A stretch of DNA of 10,106 nucleotides from Propionibacteriales bacterium. Its GTDB lineage: Bacteria; Actinomycetota; Actinomycetes; Propionibacteriales; Propionibacteriaceae. The stretch spans positions 1-10,106 of the forward strand of contig JAKDKP010000033.1 of the NCBI GenBank assembly GCA_030453285.1, written 5' to 3'. A program made the position numbers and the translations under genes. Every line of letters starts with the position of its first letter. The first letter of the stretch is position 1. Below the pieces are notes generated by a model. That model did not search any database and was not told the origin of the DNA. It saw only the letters and a list, made by a program, of their open reading frames with translations. Positions 1 to 5,947 of the stretch are shown piece after piece.

Positions 1-82
1 CATGGACCACCACCGAGGAATGTCTCCCCAGCCCGAGCCGGGTCAACCCGGCGGCGATCTCATTGACGCCAAGGCCTGCCAT
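1..82 (-). CDS. Aminoglycoside N(3)-acetyltransferase family protein, 5' end only
   Basis: This is the first 27 codons of a minus-strand gene that runs off the left edge. Read from the ATG at 82-80 it begins MAGLGVNEIAAGLTRLG and reaches RHSSVVVH at the edge. Seen: a helix ending in a 'xLxxLGL' pattern, then a short strand ending VVVH, which is how AAC(3) antibiotic acetyltransferases start (LRxLGLxxGDxVLVHxSL). A strong purine ribosome binding site (GGGGGAGGG) lies about 10 bases upstream of the ATG. Family knowledge: these enzymes transfer acetyl from acetyl-CoA to the 3-amino group of 2-deoxystreptamine aminoglycosides; many chromosomal members have no proven drug substrate. It is divergent from the phosphotransferase gene. 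The catalytic part lies outside the window, so activity cannot be judged. The opposite strand is also open from position 2, but that reading has no family resemblance here. Confidence 0.72.
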   Translation of the reverse strand, partial: MAGLGVNEIAAGLTRLGLGRHSSVVVH

Positions 83-156
83 GACGCCCACCCTCCCCCA
101 CCGGCAGCGGGCTCGGCAACCGCACCCGACGCCGGGTCTTCCGCGCCTCGGCGGCA

Positions 157-162
157 TAGATT
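157..162 (+). promoter_or_regulatory. -10 box for leaderless phosphotransferase mRNA
   Basis: TAGATT fits the actinobacterial -10 pattern TANNNT and is followed by exactly 7 bases and then the in-frame GTG at 170-172. That places the transcription start at or next to the start codon. No convincing -35 is visible, which is common for leaderless promoters. This box is the main reason for choosing GTG 170 as the start. Confidence 0.5.
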
Positions 163-169
163 GGCGTAC

Positions 170-1483
170 GTGGATGATCATCGCCGAGTGAGCCCCTGGG
201 CCAGGTCTGTACCCACCACTGGTGCCGTGGCGCAACTGGTCGCCGACCACTACGCACTGGCGCCCGCGCAGGCGACGCTGGTGCGAACGTTCGTCAATGA
301 CGTCTATCGGATCGACACCGAGCAGGGACCCTATGCGCTGAAGCTCTACGGCCATGGACGCTGGAGTGCCGACGAGGTGCGCTGGGAGCAGTCGCTGGCG
401 CATGAGCTGGACGCGGCCGGCGTCCCGGTGGCGGGCGACGTCGCCCTGTGCGGTGGCGATTCGGTCGGAATCCTGACAGCACCAGAAGGTGAACGTCCCT
501 TCGCCCTGACGACATGGGTGCCCGGTGAGAAGCCCCAACCGCCGTGGAGCGATGTCCTGTACGCAGCAGTCGGTGCAGCCCTGGCGAGGTTTCATGCCGC
601 AGTGGATGCGTTCGATTGCGAACATCCGCGCCCGCCCGTACGCAAGGGTGACGAACCGGCCCGCGTGGTCGCGGTCCTCGACCAGAGCGATCCTCGTCGC
701 GACCTGGTGCAGCACAGTGCCGATGCGGCGAACAGTGCCCTTGATCAACTGGCCGCTCGCGGCCTGCGGTGGGGCGTCACCCATGGCGACGCGTCGTTGG
801 ACAATCTCCATGTCGATGAGCGTGGGGTCGTGCACTTCTACGATCTCGACTTGGCCGGACCCGGATGGCAGATGTCCGACCTGACCGGGGCAATGTCCAC
901 CGAGTTCGCCGCACCCTTCCTGGCTGCCTACGTCGCCGAACGGCCGTTGTCCGACGTCGAGTTGGCGGCGTTGCCCTGGTTGCGCATCCTGGGCCACATC
1001 GACAATCTCGCGTTCCATCTCATCGACAAGCCGGCCGCGATGGGCTCAGCCACCCTGGCCGAAGGCTGGGTCGATCGCGGGTTCGCCGGGCTGGCCGACG
1101 CCGCCGGTCAAGCTGGTCTCGACGTTGACGACCTCGCCGTCGGCCACGGTCCGGACGACGAGGAGGCGCAGCAGGTGGGACACGAGGAGACGCTGTTGCC
1201 GTCTGCCTCGGTATTCGACTACCGGCGGGCGTCGAGGCAACGGGCCGAGGGACGTTTCGGATCCACGGCACACGCCGGCGATGGTGAGCACGCTGCTCGG
1301 ATGGGTGACGATCGGGCGAAGGAGTTCGAACAGCGGCTCCTGGCGTTGACCACCGACTACTTCTCCCCCGGCGCTGCCGACCCATGCATGCCAACCAAGT
1401 ACGGCTTCCGGTGGATGCTGACCCCGGTCGACCTCGCGCCGGCAGATGATCCTCGAGTCCAATGCGATGACCTGACGGAGTAG
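170..1483 (+). CDS. APH-fold phosphotransferase (aminoglycoside/homoserine kinase-like) with long C-terminal tail
   Basis: Predicted 437 aa from GTG 170. The kinase fold is clear: N-lobe strand pair FVNDVYRI...YALKLY with ATP-binding Lys58, catalytic loop THGDASLDN (His205, Asp207, Asn212) and the metal-binding DLD motif at 225-227, followed by helical C-lobe segments ending near residue 313. Members phosphorylate small hydroxyl compounds (aminoglycosides, macrolides, homoserine, choline) with ATP in the cytoplasm; the substrate here cannot be inferred. The frame is open back to position 2, but that stretch overlaps the opposite-strand AAC(3) start and is low-complexity, so it is not taken as coding. 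GTG 188 (no ribosome binding site seen) and GTG 227 are alternative starts. Odd: about 120 residues follow the kinase domain, with weaker third-position GC and no recognisable fold. The gene converges on the MFS gene, with 31 bases between their ends. Confidence 0.85.
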   Translation: MDDHRRVSPWARSVPTTGAVAQLVADHYALAPAQATLVRTFVNDVYRIDTEQGPYALKLYGHGRWSADEVRWEQSLAHELDAAGVPVAGDVALCGGDSVGILTAPEGERPFALTTWVPGEKPQPPWSDVLYAAVGAALARFHAAVDAFDCEHPRPPVRKGDEPARVVAVLDQSDPRRDLVQHSADAANSALDQLAARGLRWGVTHGDASLDNLHVDERGVVHFYDLDLAGPGWQMSDLTGAMSTEFAAPFLAAYVAERPLSDVELAALPWLRILGHIDNLAFHLIDKPAAMGSATLAEGWVDRGFAGLADAAGQAGLDVDDLAVGHGPDDEEAQQVGHEETLLPSASVFDYRRASRQRAEGRFGSTAHAGDGEHAARMGDDRAKEFEQRLLALTTDYFSPGAADPCMPTKYGFRWMLTPVDLAPADDPRVQCDDLTE

Positions 1484-1494
1484 TTGGTCCGTCT

Positions 1495-1521
1495 CATGAT
1501 CAACTGCAACATGATCAACTG
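1495..1521. repeat. 12-bp tandem direct repeat CATGATCAACTG
   Basis: CATGATCAACTG occurs at 1495-1506 and again at 1510-1521, separated by CAA, giving a 15-base period. Each copy contains the palindrome TGATCA. The repeat sits between the convergent ends of the phosphotransferase and MFS genes, and the second copy covers the MFS stop codon (1517-1515). Confidence 0.7.
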
Positions 1522-2738
1522 TGCTGCCTCAGGGAATCCTGGTCGGCAGTAGTGCGGTGTCGCCGATCGGTGAGGATGATGGCAGCAACGCCGACGAGTG
1601 CCATGGTGATGAACCCCAGTGAGGACGCTGGCGCGAGAAGGTAGTCACTCTGATTGGCCGAGATCACCATTCCGGCGACGGCGGGGCCGATGGCATTGCC
1701 AAGATTCAGCATGGAGATGTTCATCCCCGACGCAAGGGTTGGTGCATCTCCGGCGAGGGCGAAGACGCGACCATTGAGTGCGGCGGAGATGGAGAAGGCC
1801 GAGACGCCGAACCCGAACACGACCGCGCCGATCACAAGCACCGGCTGACGGATGAGCACCATCAACAGGATCAGGGTCAGCGATGTCGCGACCAGACTCA
1901 AGGTCACGTTTCGTAGCAGACCCCGGTGAGCCACGGCGCCGCCCAGGGCAACACCGATGAGCGTGCCGAGACCGAACACGGCAAGAAGTCCACCGGTGGC
2001 CGACGGGCTGACTCCGCCAACGATCGTGGTGAGCGGCTGCAGAAAGGTGAACGTGGCGAACATGCCTGCCTGGAACATGATCACGATGGCAAAGGTGATC
2101 AGCATGGTCGGCCGCACCAGCACCCGTACCTCGGCAACCAGTTGCTGACGTAGTCCCGTCGCCGTCGACGGCGCAGGATCGATTCTGGTCCAGACAAGGA
2201 CGGCACATGCCGCTGCCGCCAGGACCGCCACCAACCAGAATGCGGCCCGCCATCCGAGCGCAGTGCCCACCCATGCTGCTACCGGCAGACCGACGACGTT
2301 CGAAACGGTCAGACCGCCAACCATGATCGAGATCGCACGGGGTGCCATGGCCGGCGTGACCATCCTCACCCCCGTCACGGTGCCCACCGACAGGAAGGTC
2401 GCGCAGGCGACACCGGCGACCAGCCGCAACACGAGCATCACCCAAAAGACCGGGACCAGAGCCGTCACCAGGTGGGCGGCGACGAACGTCACCATTGCAC
2501 CCACCAGGGTGGCCTTGGGTCTGAGCAGGACGGTGAGGGCGGATGTCGCGGGCGCGCTGAGAACGACCGCGGCCGCGAAGGCCGTGACCATCAACGCTGT
2601 CGTTGGCTCCGATCGGCCGAGCGAGGCCGACATCGGTGCCAGGAGCCCGGCAATCATGAACTCACTCATGCCGAGGGTGAACACGCATCCCGAGAGCACG
2701 AACAGTCGGCAGGGGATCCTTCCGTTGCCTTGAGTCAT
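1515..2738 (-). CDS. MFS drug-efflux transporter (DHA1 type, chloramphenicol-efflux-like)
   Basis: 407 aa, the usual length for 12-TM major facilitator proteins. Alternating long hydrophobic segments run the whole length. The N-terminal segment LGMSEFMIAGLLAPMSASLG matches the GxSEFMxxGLLPxxAxxLG signature of TM1 in DHA1 proton antiporters such as the actinobacterial chloramphenicol exporters. Later 'GxTVSNVVGLPVAAWVGTALGWRAAFW' gives the TM5 antiporter motif C pattern. Inferred role: proton-driven export of small hydrophobic drugs across the cytoplasmic membrane; substrate unknown. The ATG at 2738 has no good ribosome binding site; a poor -10 (GATCGT) lies 7 bases upstream, so it may be leaderless. 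It is divergent from a MerR gene, the classical arrangement in which the regulator controls the pump. Confidence 0.9.
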   Translation of the reverse strand: MTQGNGRIPCRLFVLSGCVFTLGMSEFMIAGLLAPMSASLGRSEPTTALMVTAFAAAVVLSAPATSALTVLLRPKATLVGAMVTFVAAHLVTALVPVFWVMLVLRLVAGVACATFLSVGTVTGVRMVTPAMAPRAISIMVGGLTVSNVVGLPVAAWVGTALGWRAAFWLVAVLAAAACAVLVWTRIDPAPSTATGLRQQLVAEVRVLVRPTMLITFAIVIMFQAGMFATFTFLQPLTTIVGGVSPSATGGLLAVFGLGTLIGVALGGAVAHRGLLRNVTLSLVATSLTLILLMVLIRQPVLVIGAVVFGFGVSAFSISAALNGRVFALAGDAPTLASGMNISMLNLGNAIGPAVAGMVISANQSDYLLAPASSLGFITMALVGVAAIILTDRRHRTTADQDSLRQHS

Positions 2739-2745
2739 GCCCGAT

Positions 2746-2778
2746 ACGATCGCTCGTTGACGCTAGGGAGAAGGTCAA
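2746..2778 (-). promoter_or_regulatory. Candidate MerR-type operator/promoter of the MFS gene
   Basis: On the minus strand TTGACC (2778-2773) resembles a -35 box. It overlaps the left arm of the dyad TTGAC-12 bases-GTCAA (plus 2757-2761 and 2774-2778). The overall pattern, TTGAC, pyrimidine run CTTCTCC, CTAG, then GTCAA, recalls MerR-family drug-sensor operators. A weak -10 (GATCGT, 2751-2746) lies 21 bases beyond the -35 and 7 bases before the ATG. MerR promoters usually have a 19-20 base spacer, so the exact boxes are uncertain. Confidence 0.4.
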
Positions 2779-2839
2779 GTCCGTTGCACCGTCCGAGGGG
2801 TTCGTGCCGACCACGACGGCACGGTGGAAGGGATCGAGT

Positions 2840-3217
2840 ATGCAGATCGGCGAGTTCGCCGCCGCGACGGGCACAACCCCACGCATGCTGCGTCACTATG
2901 AGTCACAGGGATTGCTGACGCCTGCTGGCAGAAGCCCCAACGGATACCGCGAGTACGGCGAGAATCAGATCACGGCGGCCCGGCAGGTCAACGCACTGAT
3001 TCAGGCAGGCCTGCCCAGCAGGCTGGTCAAGGACCTGCTCGGCGCCGTCAGCGACACCGACGGCATCCATCCGCAGCACGTTGACACCGCGATGATCAAC
3101 ACCGTGGAAGGCGAATGGGAACGCATGTGCCGGTGCGTCGACTGCATGGCGCAGCGACGCGACGCGCTCCGTGACTACCTCGATCAACTCAGCTCCCCCG
3201 AGCGGACCGAGAACTGA
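2840..3217 (+). CDS. MerR-family transcriptional regulator with CxCxxC motif
   Basis: 125 aa from ATG 2840. This start is chosen over ATG 2804 because GGAAGGGAT lies 6-8 bases upstream and because MerR proteins begin right at the helix-turn-helix. Seen: MQIGEFAAATGTTPRMLRHYESQGLLTP, then NGYREYGENQ, the winged HTH of MerR proteins (residues 1-45). A second helical segment (ALIQAGLPSRLVKDLL) and a C-terminal dimerisation helix ending RRDALRDYLDQL follow. Odd: Cys97, Cys99 and Cys102 form a CRCVDC cluster in the dimerisation helix, where typical one-component drug sensors have RI..RI.EL. Cys in this area of MerR-family proteins binds metals or an Fe-S cluster, so metal, redox or electrophile sensing is a reasonable inference. 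It has no separate large effector domain. Its likely target is the divergent MFS gene. Confidence 0.9.
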   Translation: MQIGEFAAATGTTPRMLRHYESQGLLTPAGRSPNGYREYGENQITAARQVNALIQAGLPSRLVKDLLGAVSDTDGIHPQHVDTAMINTVEGEWERMCRCVDCMAQRRDALRDYLDQLSSPERTEN

Positions 3218-3222
3218 AGGGG

Positions 3223-3237
3223 TCTCCCGAGCGGAGA
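3223..3237 (+). terminator. Weak stem-loop after the MerR gene
   Basis: TCTCC (3223-3227), a 5-base loop and GGAGA (3233-3237) form a short stem five bases after the MerR stop, followed by GTTTGGG. The stem is only 5 bp and the T-run is short, so this is at best a weak terminator. Confidence 0.25.
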
Positions 3238-3263
3238 GTTTGGGCCTCTGCGGCGTCCTTGTG

Positions 3264-3310
3264 TGTGTACACATTCTCCCATGCTGGGAGGCGGCTCGGG
3301 CTCGAGTCCG
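3264..3310. repeat. Cluster of three small dyads before the GNAT gene
   Basis: The 147-base gap between the MerR and GNAT genes holds three inverted repeats. They are a perfect 10-bp palindrome TGTGTACACA (3264-3273), a 6-bp stem with a 3-base loop CTCCCA-TGC-TGGGAG (3276-3290), and the near-palindrome CGGGCTCGAGTCCG (3297-3310). Any could be an operator or the leader of the GNAT transcript. None matches a site I can name. Confidence 0.4.
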
Positions 3311-3364
3311 GCTTGGGCAGATCACTCTTGCGCGCAACTGGTCCATCGCCGAGGGTCGTACGCC

Positions 3365-4294
3365 ATGACCACTTCACCGCAGCCGTACGAGATCCGTCCT
3401 CTGTCCGAGGGTGACGTCGTCGCCCAAGAACTGCCCACGCCGGCCCCTGATCAGGACCAGCCGCGAGGTCGCCGTACCGTGGCCGCGGTCAGCAGGGAGA
3501 CGGTGATCGGGTTCGCCACCATGACCTGGGCGGCGGTCACCGAGCAGTACTTCTGCGAGGTGTCGGTGGCCACCGCCCATCGTCGCCGAGGCGTCGGAAC
3601 AAGGCTCTTCGACGCCGTACGGGAGCTGGCCGACCCCGGGTTCCCCATCGTGGCCCGGGCGATGAACAGTGCACCACACCGGCGGGCGTTCGCCGACTCC
3701 CTCGGGTGTTCGGTGCTCGTGCACTGTCCGATGCCGCGGATCGATCCGACGGCGCTGTCCGTACGGGACTGGATGGCACGCCAGGGCGTCCTCGTCGGGT
3801 GTGTCATCAGAGCCACGGCCGAGGCGGATGGTGATCAACTCCAGGCCGCCTGGGTGAGCAGCTACCTCTGGGTCCATGAACCGTTCGCCGCCGTGCACAC
3901 CGAGCGGCTGGTCGAACAATGGACCCGGCAACGGGGAGTATTCGATCCGCAGGCCTCCCGGGCATGCCTCGACGAGGCGACCGGACAGATCCTTGCCCTG
4001 AGCCTGGTGGCCCTTGACGCCTGGGACGGCCACAACCTGCTGGTGGCCGAAACCGTACGACGTGATCAACCAGACGGTGATGCCATCCTGGCCGCCACTG
4101 TCGCTGCTTCGATCAGCGAACTCGCTCGGCGAGGAGTTGACCGCGTTGAGTTCGAAGGCCATGCGACCGATGCGCACACTCCGACACTGTTCGAGATCCT
4201 GCCGACCTCGGGCGCTGATCCGATGGACATCCTCGAGCTCAGCGGACGGTCCGGGGAGCCCTCGCGTCGGTCCGCAGCGGCCGGCACTTCTTGA
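3365..4294 (+). CDS. GNAT-family N-acetyltransferase, probably two-domain
   Basis: 309 aa from ATG 3365, chosen because GAGGG lies 9 bases upstream; the open frame continues back to 3263 without family-like sequence. The N-terminal half is a GNAT domain: strand FCEVSVA followed by the acetyl-CoA pyrophosphate loop HRRRGVGTRLF (Arg73-x-x-Gly76-x-Gly78) and a helix. The C-terminal half (about residues 145-300) has a similar size and order but lacks a clear second R/QxxGxG loop, so it is probably a degenerate GNAT copy. Members move acetyl from acetyl-CoA to amines, amino acids, drugs or protein N-termini; the acceptor is unknown here. It ends only 9 bases from the convergent stop of the second GNAT gene, with no terminator between. 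Confidence 0.85.
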   Translation: MTTSPQPYEIRPLSEGDVVAQELPTPAPDQDQPRGRRTVAAVSRETVIGFATMTWAAVTEQYFCEVSVATAHRRRGVGTRLFDAVRELADPGFPIVARAMNSAPHRRAFADSLGCSVLVHCPMPRIDPTALSVRDWMARQGVLVGCVIRATAEADGDQLQAAWVSSYLWVHEPFAAVHTERLVEQWTRQRGVFDPQASRACLDEATGQILALSLVALDAWDGHNLLVAETVRRDQPDGDAILAATVAASISELARRGVDRVEFEGHATDAHTPTLFEILPTSGADPMDILELSGRSGEPSRRSAAAGTS

Positions 4295-4303
4295 TCGACG
4301 TGA

Positions 4304-5173
4304 TCAGGCGCCGCCCCAGCGTCGATCCCGGCTCTCCGGACCGGGTGTGAACCCGGCCGAGACGTAGGTTGCCACCGCACCGCTGTTGGCCGAAGGGGTT
4401 GCGACCACGGCACTCGAGGCGCCCATCTCCTGCAGGGCGGCGGCCGCGGCCAGACTGATCGCCCGACCGTACCCGTGGCCGCGATATTCGGCGTGCACGC
4501 CCAGAGGTTCGATCAGACCGGGCCGTCCCTCCCCCGCCGACCAGACCGTCGCGGTCGCCACGGCGTTGTCCCGATCGTCGTAGCCGACAATGCCGCGCGC
4601 GTTGTCGTACGCCGGACCACTGATCAGGTTCCGCCAACGCTCATCGGTGAACTGTTCACTGCCGAACGAGGACCGGTGCACCGCGGTGAGGTCCCCTTCC
4701 CGCCCGGGGGTGATCACCTCGATCCGGAGGCTGCAGTCCTCCACCGGAGACTCGAAGCCTCGCCGCAACGGAGTCCACGGCTCGTCGGGCTCCCAGCCGT
4801 CACCATCCAACAAGTGCGCCAGCGCAGCACCTGAGCGGGCCTCGACATGAACCGGTCCGGCCGGCAGCACGCCGCGCTCGGACCGAATGAAGTCCGAAAC
4901 CAATTGCGCGGCCAGCTCCTGATCATGGTCGGCCTCGGGCGAGATGCCCATCCGGATCAGATCGGGCTCGTCCAGGAATCCGACGGCGAGGAGTCGTCCT
5001 TTCCGGCGCCAGGTTCGTACGGCGGCCGCCGTGGCGTCGCCGCCGAACTGCCAGTACCAGCCGATGTCACCTGGATGCAACTGCACCGGAGACCGGTCAT
5101 GCTGCCACTCCCCCAGCTCGGAGATCACTTCGGAGAGCGCGTCGACATCGGGTTGGTCCAGGGCAATGGTCAT
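4304..5173 (-). CDS. GNAT-family N-acetyltransferase, tandem-domain actinobacterial type
   Basis: 289 aa from ATG 5173; ATG 5191, six codons upstream in frame, is an equally open alternative, and neither has a strong ribosome binding site. The N-terminal half (about 1-140) is a degenerate acetyltransferase-like domain: LGEWQ..GSPVQLHPGD-like opening (LGEWQHDRSPVQLHPGDIGW) and AVRTWRRKGRLLAVGFLD. The C-terminal half holds the intact GNAT core: IEPLGVHAEYRGHGYGRAI with Arg231-x-x-Gly234-x-Gly236, then the SSAVVATPSANSGAVATYVSAGF strand-helix that closes the fold. I recognise it as a family common in actinobacteria with no assigned substrate. It lies 41-59 bases downstream of the nucleotidyltransferase gene on the same strand, so the two are probably co-transcribed. 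Confidence 0.87.
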   Translation of the reverse strand: MTIALDQPDVDALSEVISELGEWQHDRSPVQLHPGDIGWYWQFGGDATAAAVRTWRRKGRLLAVGFLDEPDLIRMGISPEADHDQELAAQLVSDFIRSERGVLPAGPVHVEARSGAALAHLLDGDGWEPDEPWTPLRRGFESPVEDCSLRIEVITPGREGDLTAVHRSSFGSEQFTDERWRNLISGPAYDNARGIVGYDDRDNAVATATVWSAGEGRPGLIEPLGVHAEYRGHGYGRAISLAAAAALQEMGASSAVVATPSANSGAVATYVSAGFTPGPESRDRRWGGA

Positions 5174-5232
5174 GTCCCGATCCCACACCATGATCGGTCC
5201 GGACGTCACCCCGTTTGAAGGATGGTCACCGC

Positions 5233-5898
5233 CTACAGCGTTCTGGCCCATTCGTGGTCGGGGCTGAACCGGGCGATGGTGTCGCGCAACCAGGCTCGCG
5301 CCGGTGCCTCCAGCAGGGGCAGCGTGACCTGCGCATCGATCCGATCCTTCTCCCTGGCCTGGGCCGCCTTGAACATCAAGGTCACCTCCGGCTTGGCGTA
5401 CCGCAGGCCATCGGCGGCCACCCAGGTGACGTCCGCCAGGTCTTCGGTGTGCGCAAGATGTCGCTTGTTGGTCCAGCGTCCTTGGGTTGACGGGGTGAAC
5501 GGGACGTCGAGCACCCACCGTGACCGGGCGTCCCGACGAATCCACACCTGACTGTCTGGACGGACGTCGGTGAACCGATCGTCGAACGGTCGGAACCAGC
5601 CGTCGTCGACGTTCCACGGTGTCCACCGGTCACCGAGGAAGAGCCGGAAGGCTTCGGCATCAGTGGACAGGATGGAGATGTCCATGTCTTCGTGCGGACG
5701 AGCGATTCGGGTGTACGCCTCCAGGCTCCAACCACCGACGATCCACCACGGCCGTTCGAAGCCGTCCATGAACTCACCAATGGTCTGGGGCGTCAGCGGA
5801 TCCCATTCCCCGTACCAACGATCGAATGCCTCATGCCCGAGCGGGCGAGCCGATGCCGGTTGCGGAGCCGGCGGTCCGGTTGGTGATACGGGCGACAT
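5233..5898 (-). CDS. ANT(2'')-like nucleotidyltransferase
   Basis: 221 aa. Residues 50-75 read PWWIVGGWSLEAYTRIARPHEDMDISI. This is the nucleotidyltransferase signature GGW...RxHxDxD, with the metal-binding pair Asp71/Asp73 and a likely third carboxylate Asp131 in WVLDVPF. The tail KPEVTLMFKAAQAREKDRIDAQV matches the KxxxLxFKA...KDxxDxx helix of the ANT(2'')/Lnu/MNT group. Such enzymes move AMP from ATP to a drug hydroxyl (kanamycin, gentamicin, lincosamides) or to a protein partner; which applies here is not visible. No small HEPN partner gene is adjacent, which argues against a toxin-antitoxin pair. The first about 20 residues are Pro/Ala-rich linker. The ATG has a TACGGT -10 box 8 bases upstream, and a GTGAGG that could act as a ribosome binding site overlaps that box. 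Probable operon with the downstream GNAT gene. Confidence 0.85.
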   Translation of the reverse strand: MSPVSPTGPPAPQPASARPLGHEAFDRWYGEWDPLTPQTIGEFMDGFERPWWIVGGWSLEAYTRIARPHEDMDISILSTDAEAFRLFLGDRWTPWNVDDGWFRPFDDRFTDVRPDSQVWIRRDARSRWVLDVPFTPSTQGRWTNKRHLAHTEDLADVTWVAADGLRYAKPEVTLMFKAAQAREKDRIDAQVTLPLLEAPARAWLRDTIARFSPDHEWARTL

Positions 5899-5906
5899 GG
5901 TGCCTC

Positions 5907-5912
5907 ACCGTA
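5907..5912 (-). promoter_or_regulatory. -10 box for the nucleotidyltransferase gene (leaderless)
   Basis: On the minus strand TACGGT is followed by 8 bases and then ATG 5898. This fits TANNNT at the distance expected for a leaderless transcript. It lies 22 bases from the opposing -10 box of the divergent gene. No -35 is evident. Confidence 0.5.
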
Positions 5913-5934
5913 GCGGCTCCTCAAGGCAATGGCA

Positions 5935-5940
5935 TAGCGT
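5935..5940 (+). promoter_or_regulatory. -10 box for the toroid-protein gene (leaderless)
   Basis: TAGCGT fits TANNNT, and the 7 bases after it lead directly to ATG 5948. No Shine-Dalgarno sequence precedes that ATG, which supports a leaderless start. Confidence 0.55.
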
Positions 5941-5947
5941 CAGCGCC

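Noticed and set aside
38..51. Palindrome CCGGGT-CA-ACCCGG as an operator
   Set aside because: It lies inside the AAC(3) coding part and fits its codons; short GC-rich palindromes are expected by chance in this composition.
2..169. Forward N-terminal extension of the phosphotransferase from ATG 2
   Set aside because: It is Pro/Ala-rich, lies before the family's normal start, and overlaps a better supported minus-strand gene start with its ribosome binding site.
1046..1462. 138-codon minus-strand open frame opposite the phosphotransferase tail, considered as an alternative gene
   Set aside because: No recognisable motif, no ribosome binding site at its start, and not more convincing than the sense frame.
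1645..2445. 266-codon minus-strand open frame inside the MFS gene, different frame
   Set aside because: Gly/Arg/His-rich shadow of the MFS reading frame with no hydrophobic or domain pattern.
3374..4177. 267-codon minus-strand open frame antisense to the first GNAT gene
   Set aside because: No family resemblance; the sense strand carries a clear GNAT motif and the frame is a typical high-GC shadow.
5192..5626. Upstream extension of the second GNAT protein to 440 residues
   Set aside because: The extension overlaps the nucleotidyltransferase gene on the same strand in another frame and is Arg/Pro/Gly-rich; family members start near 5173-5191.
5233..5898. MNT-HEPN toxin-antitoxin module for the nucleotidyltransferase
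   Set aside because: No small HEPN gene on either side; the neighbour is a GNAT, and motifs fit the ANT(2'')-like group better.
5570..5947. Upstream extension of the toroid protein to 448 residues
   Set aside because: It is antisense to the nucleotidyltransferase gene, has Ser/Arg-rich shadow composition, and ATG 5948 has a well-placed -10 box.
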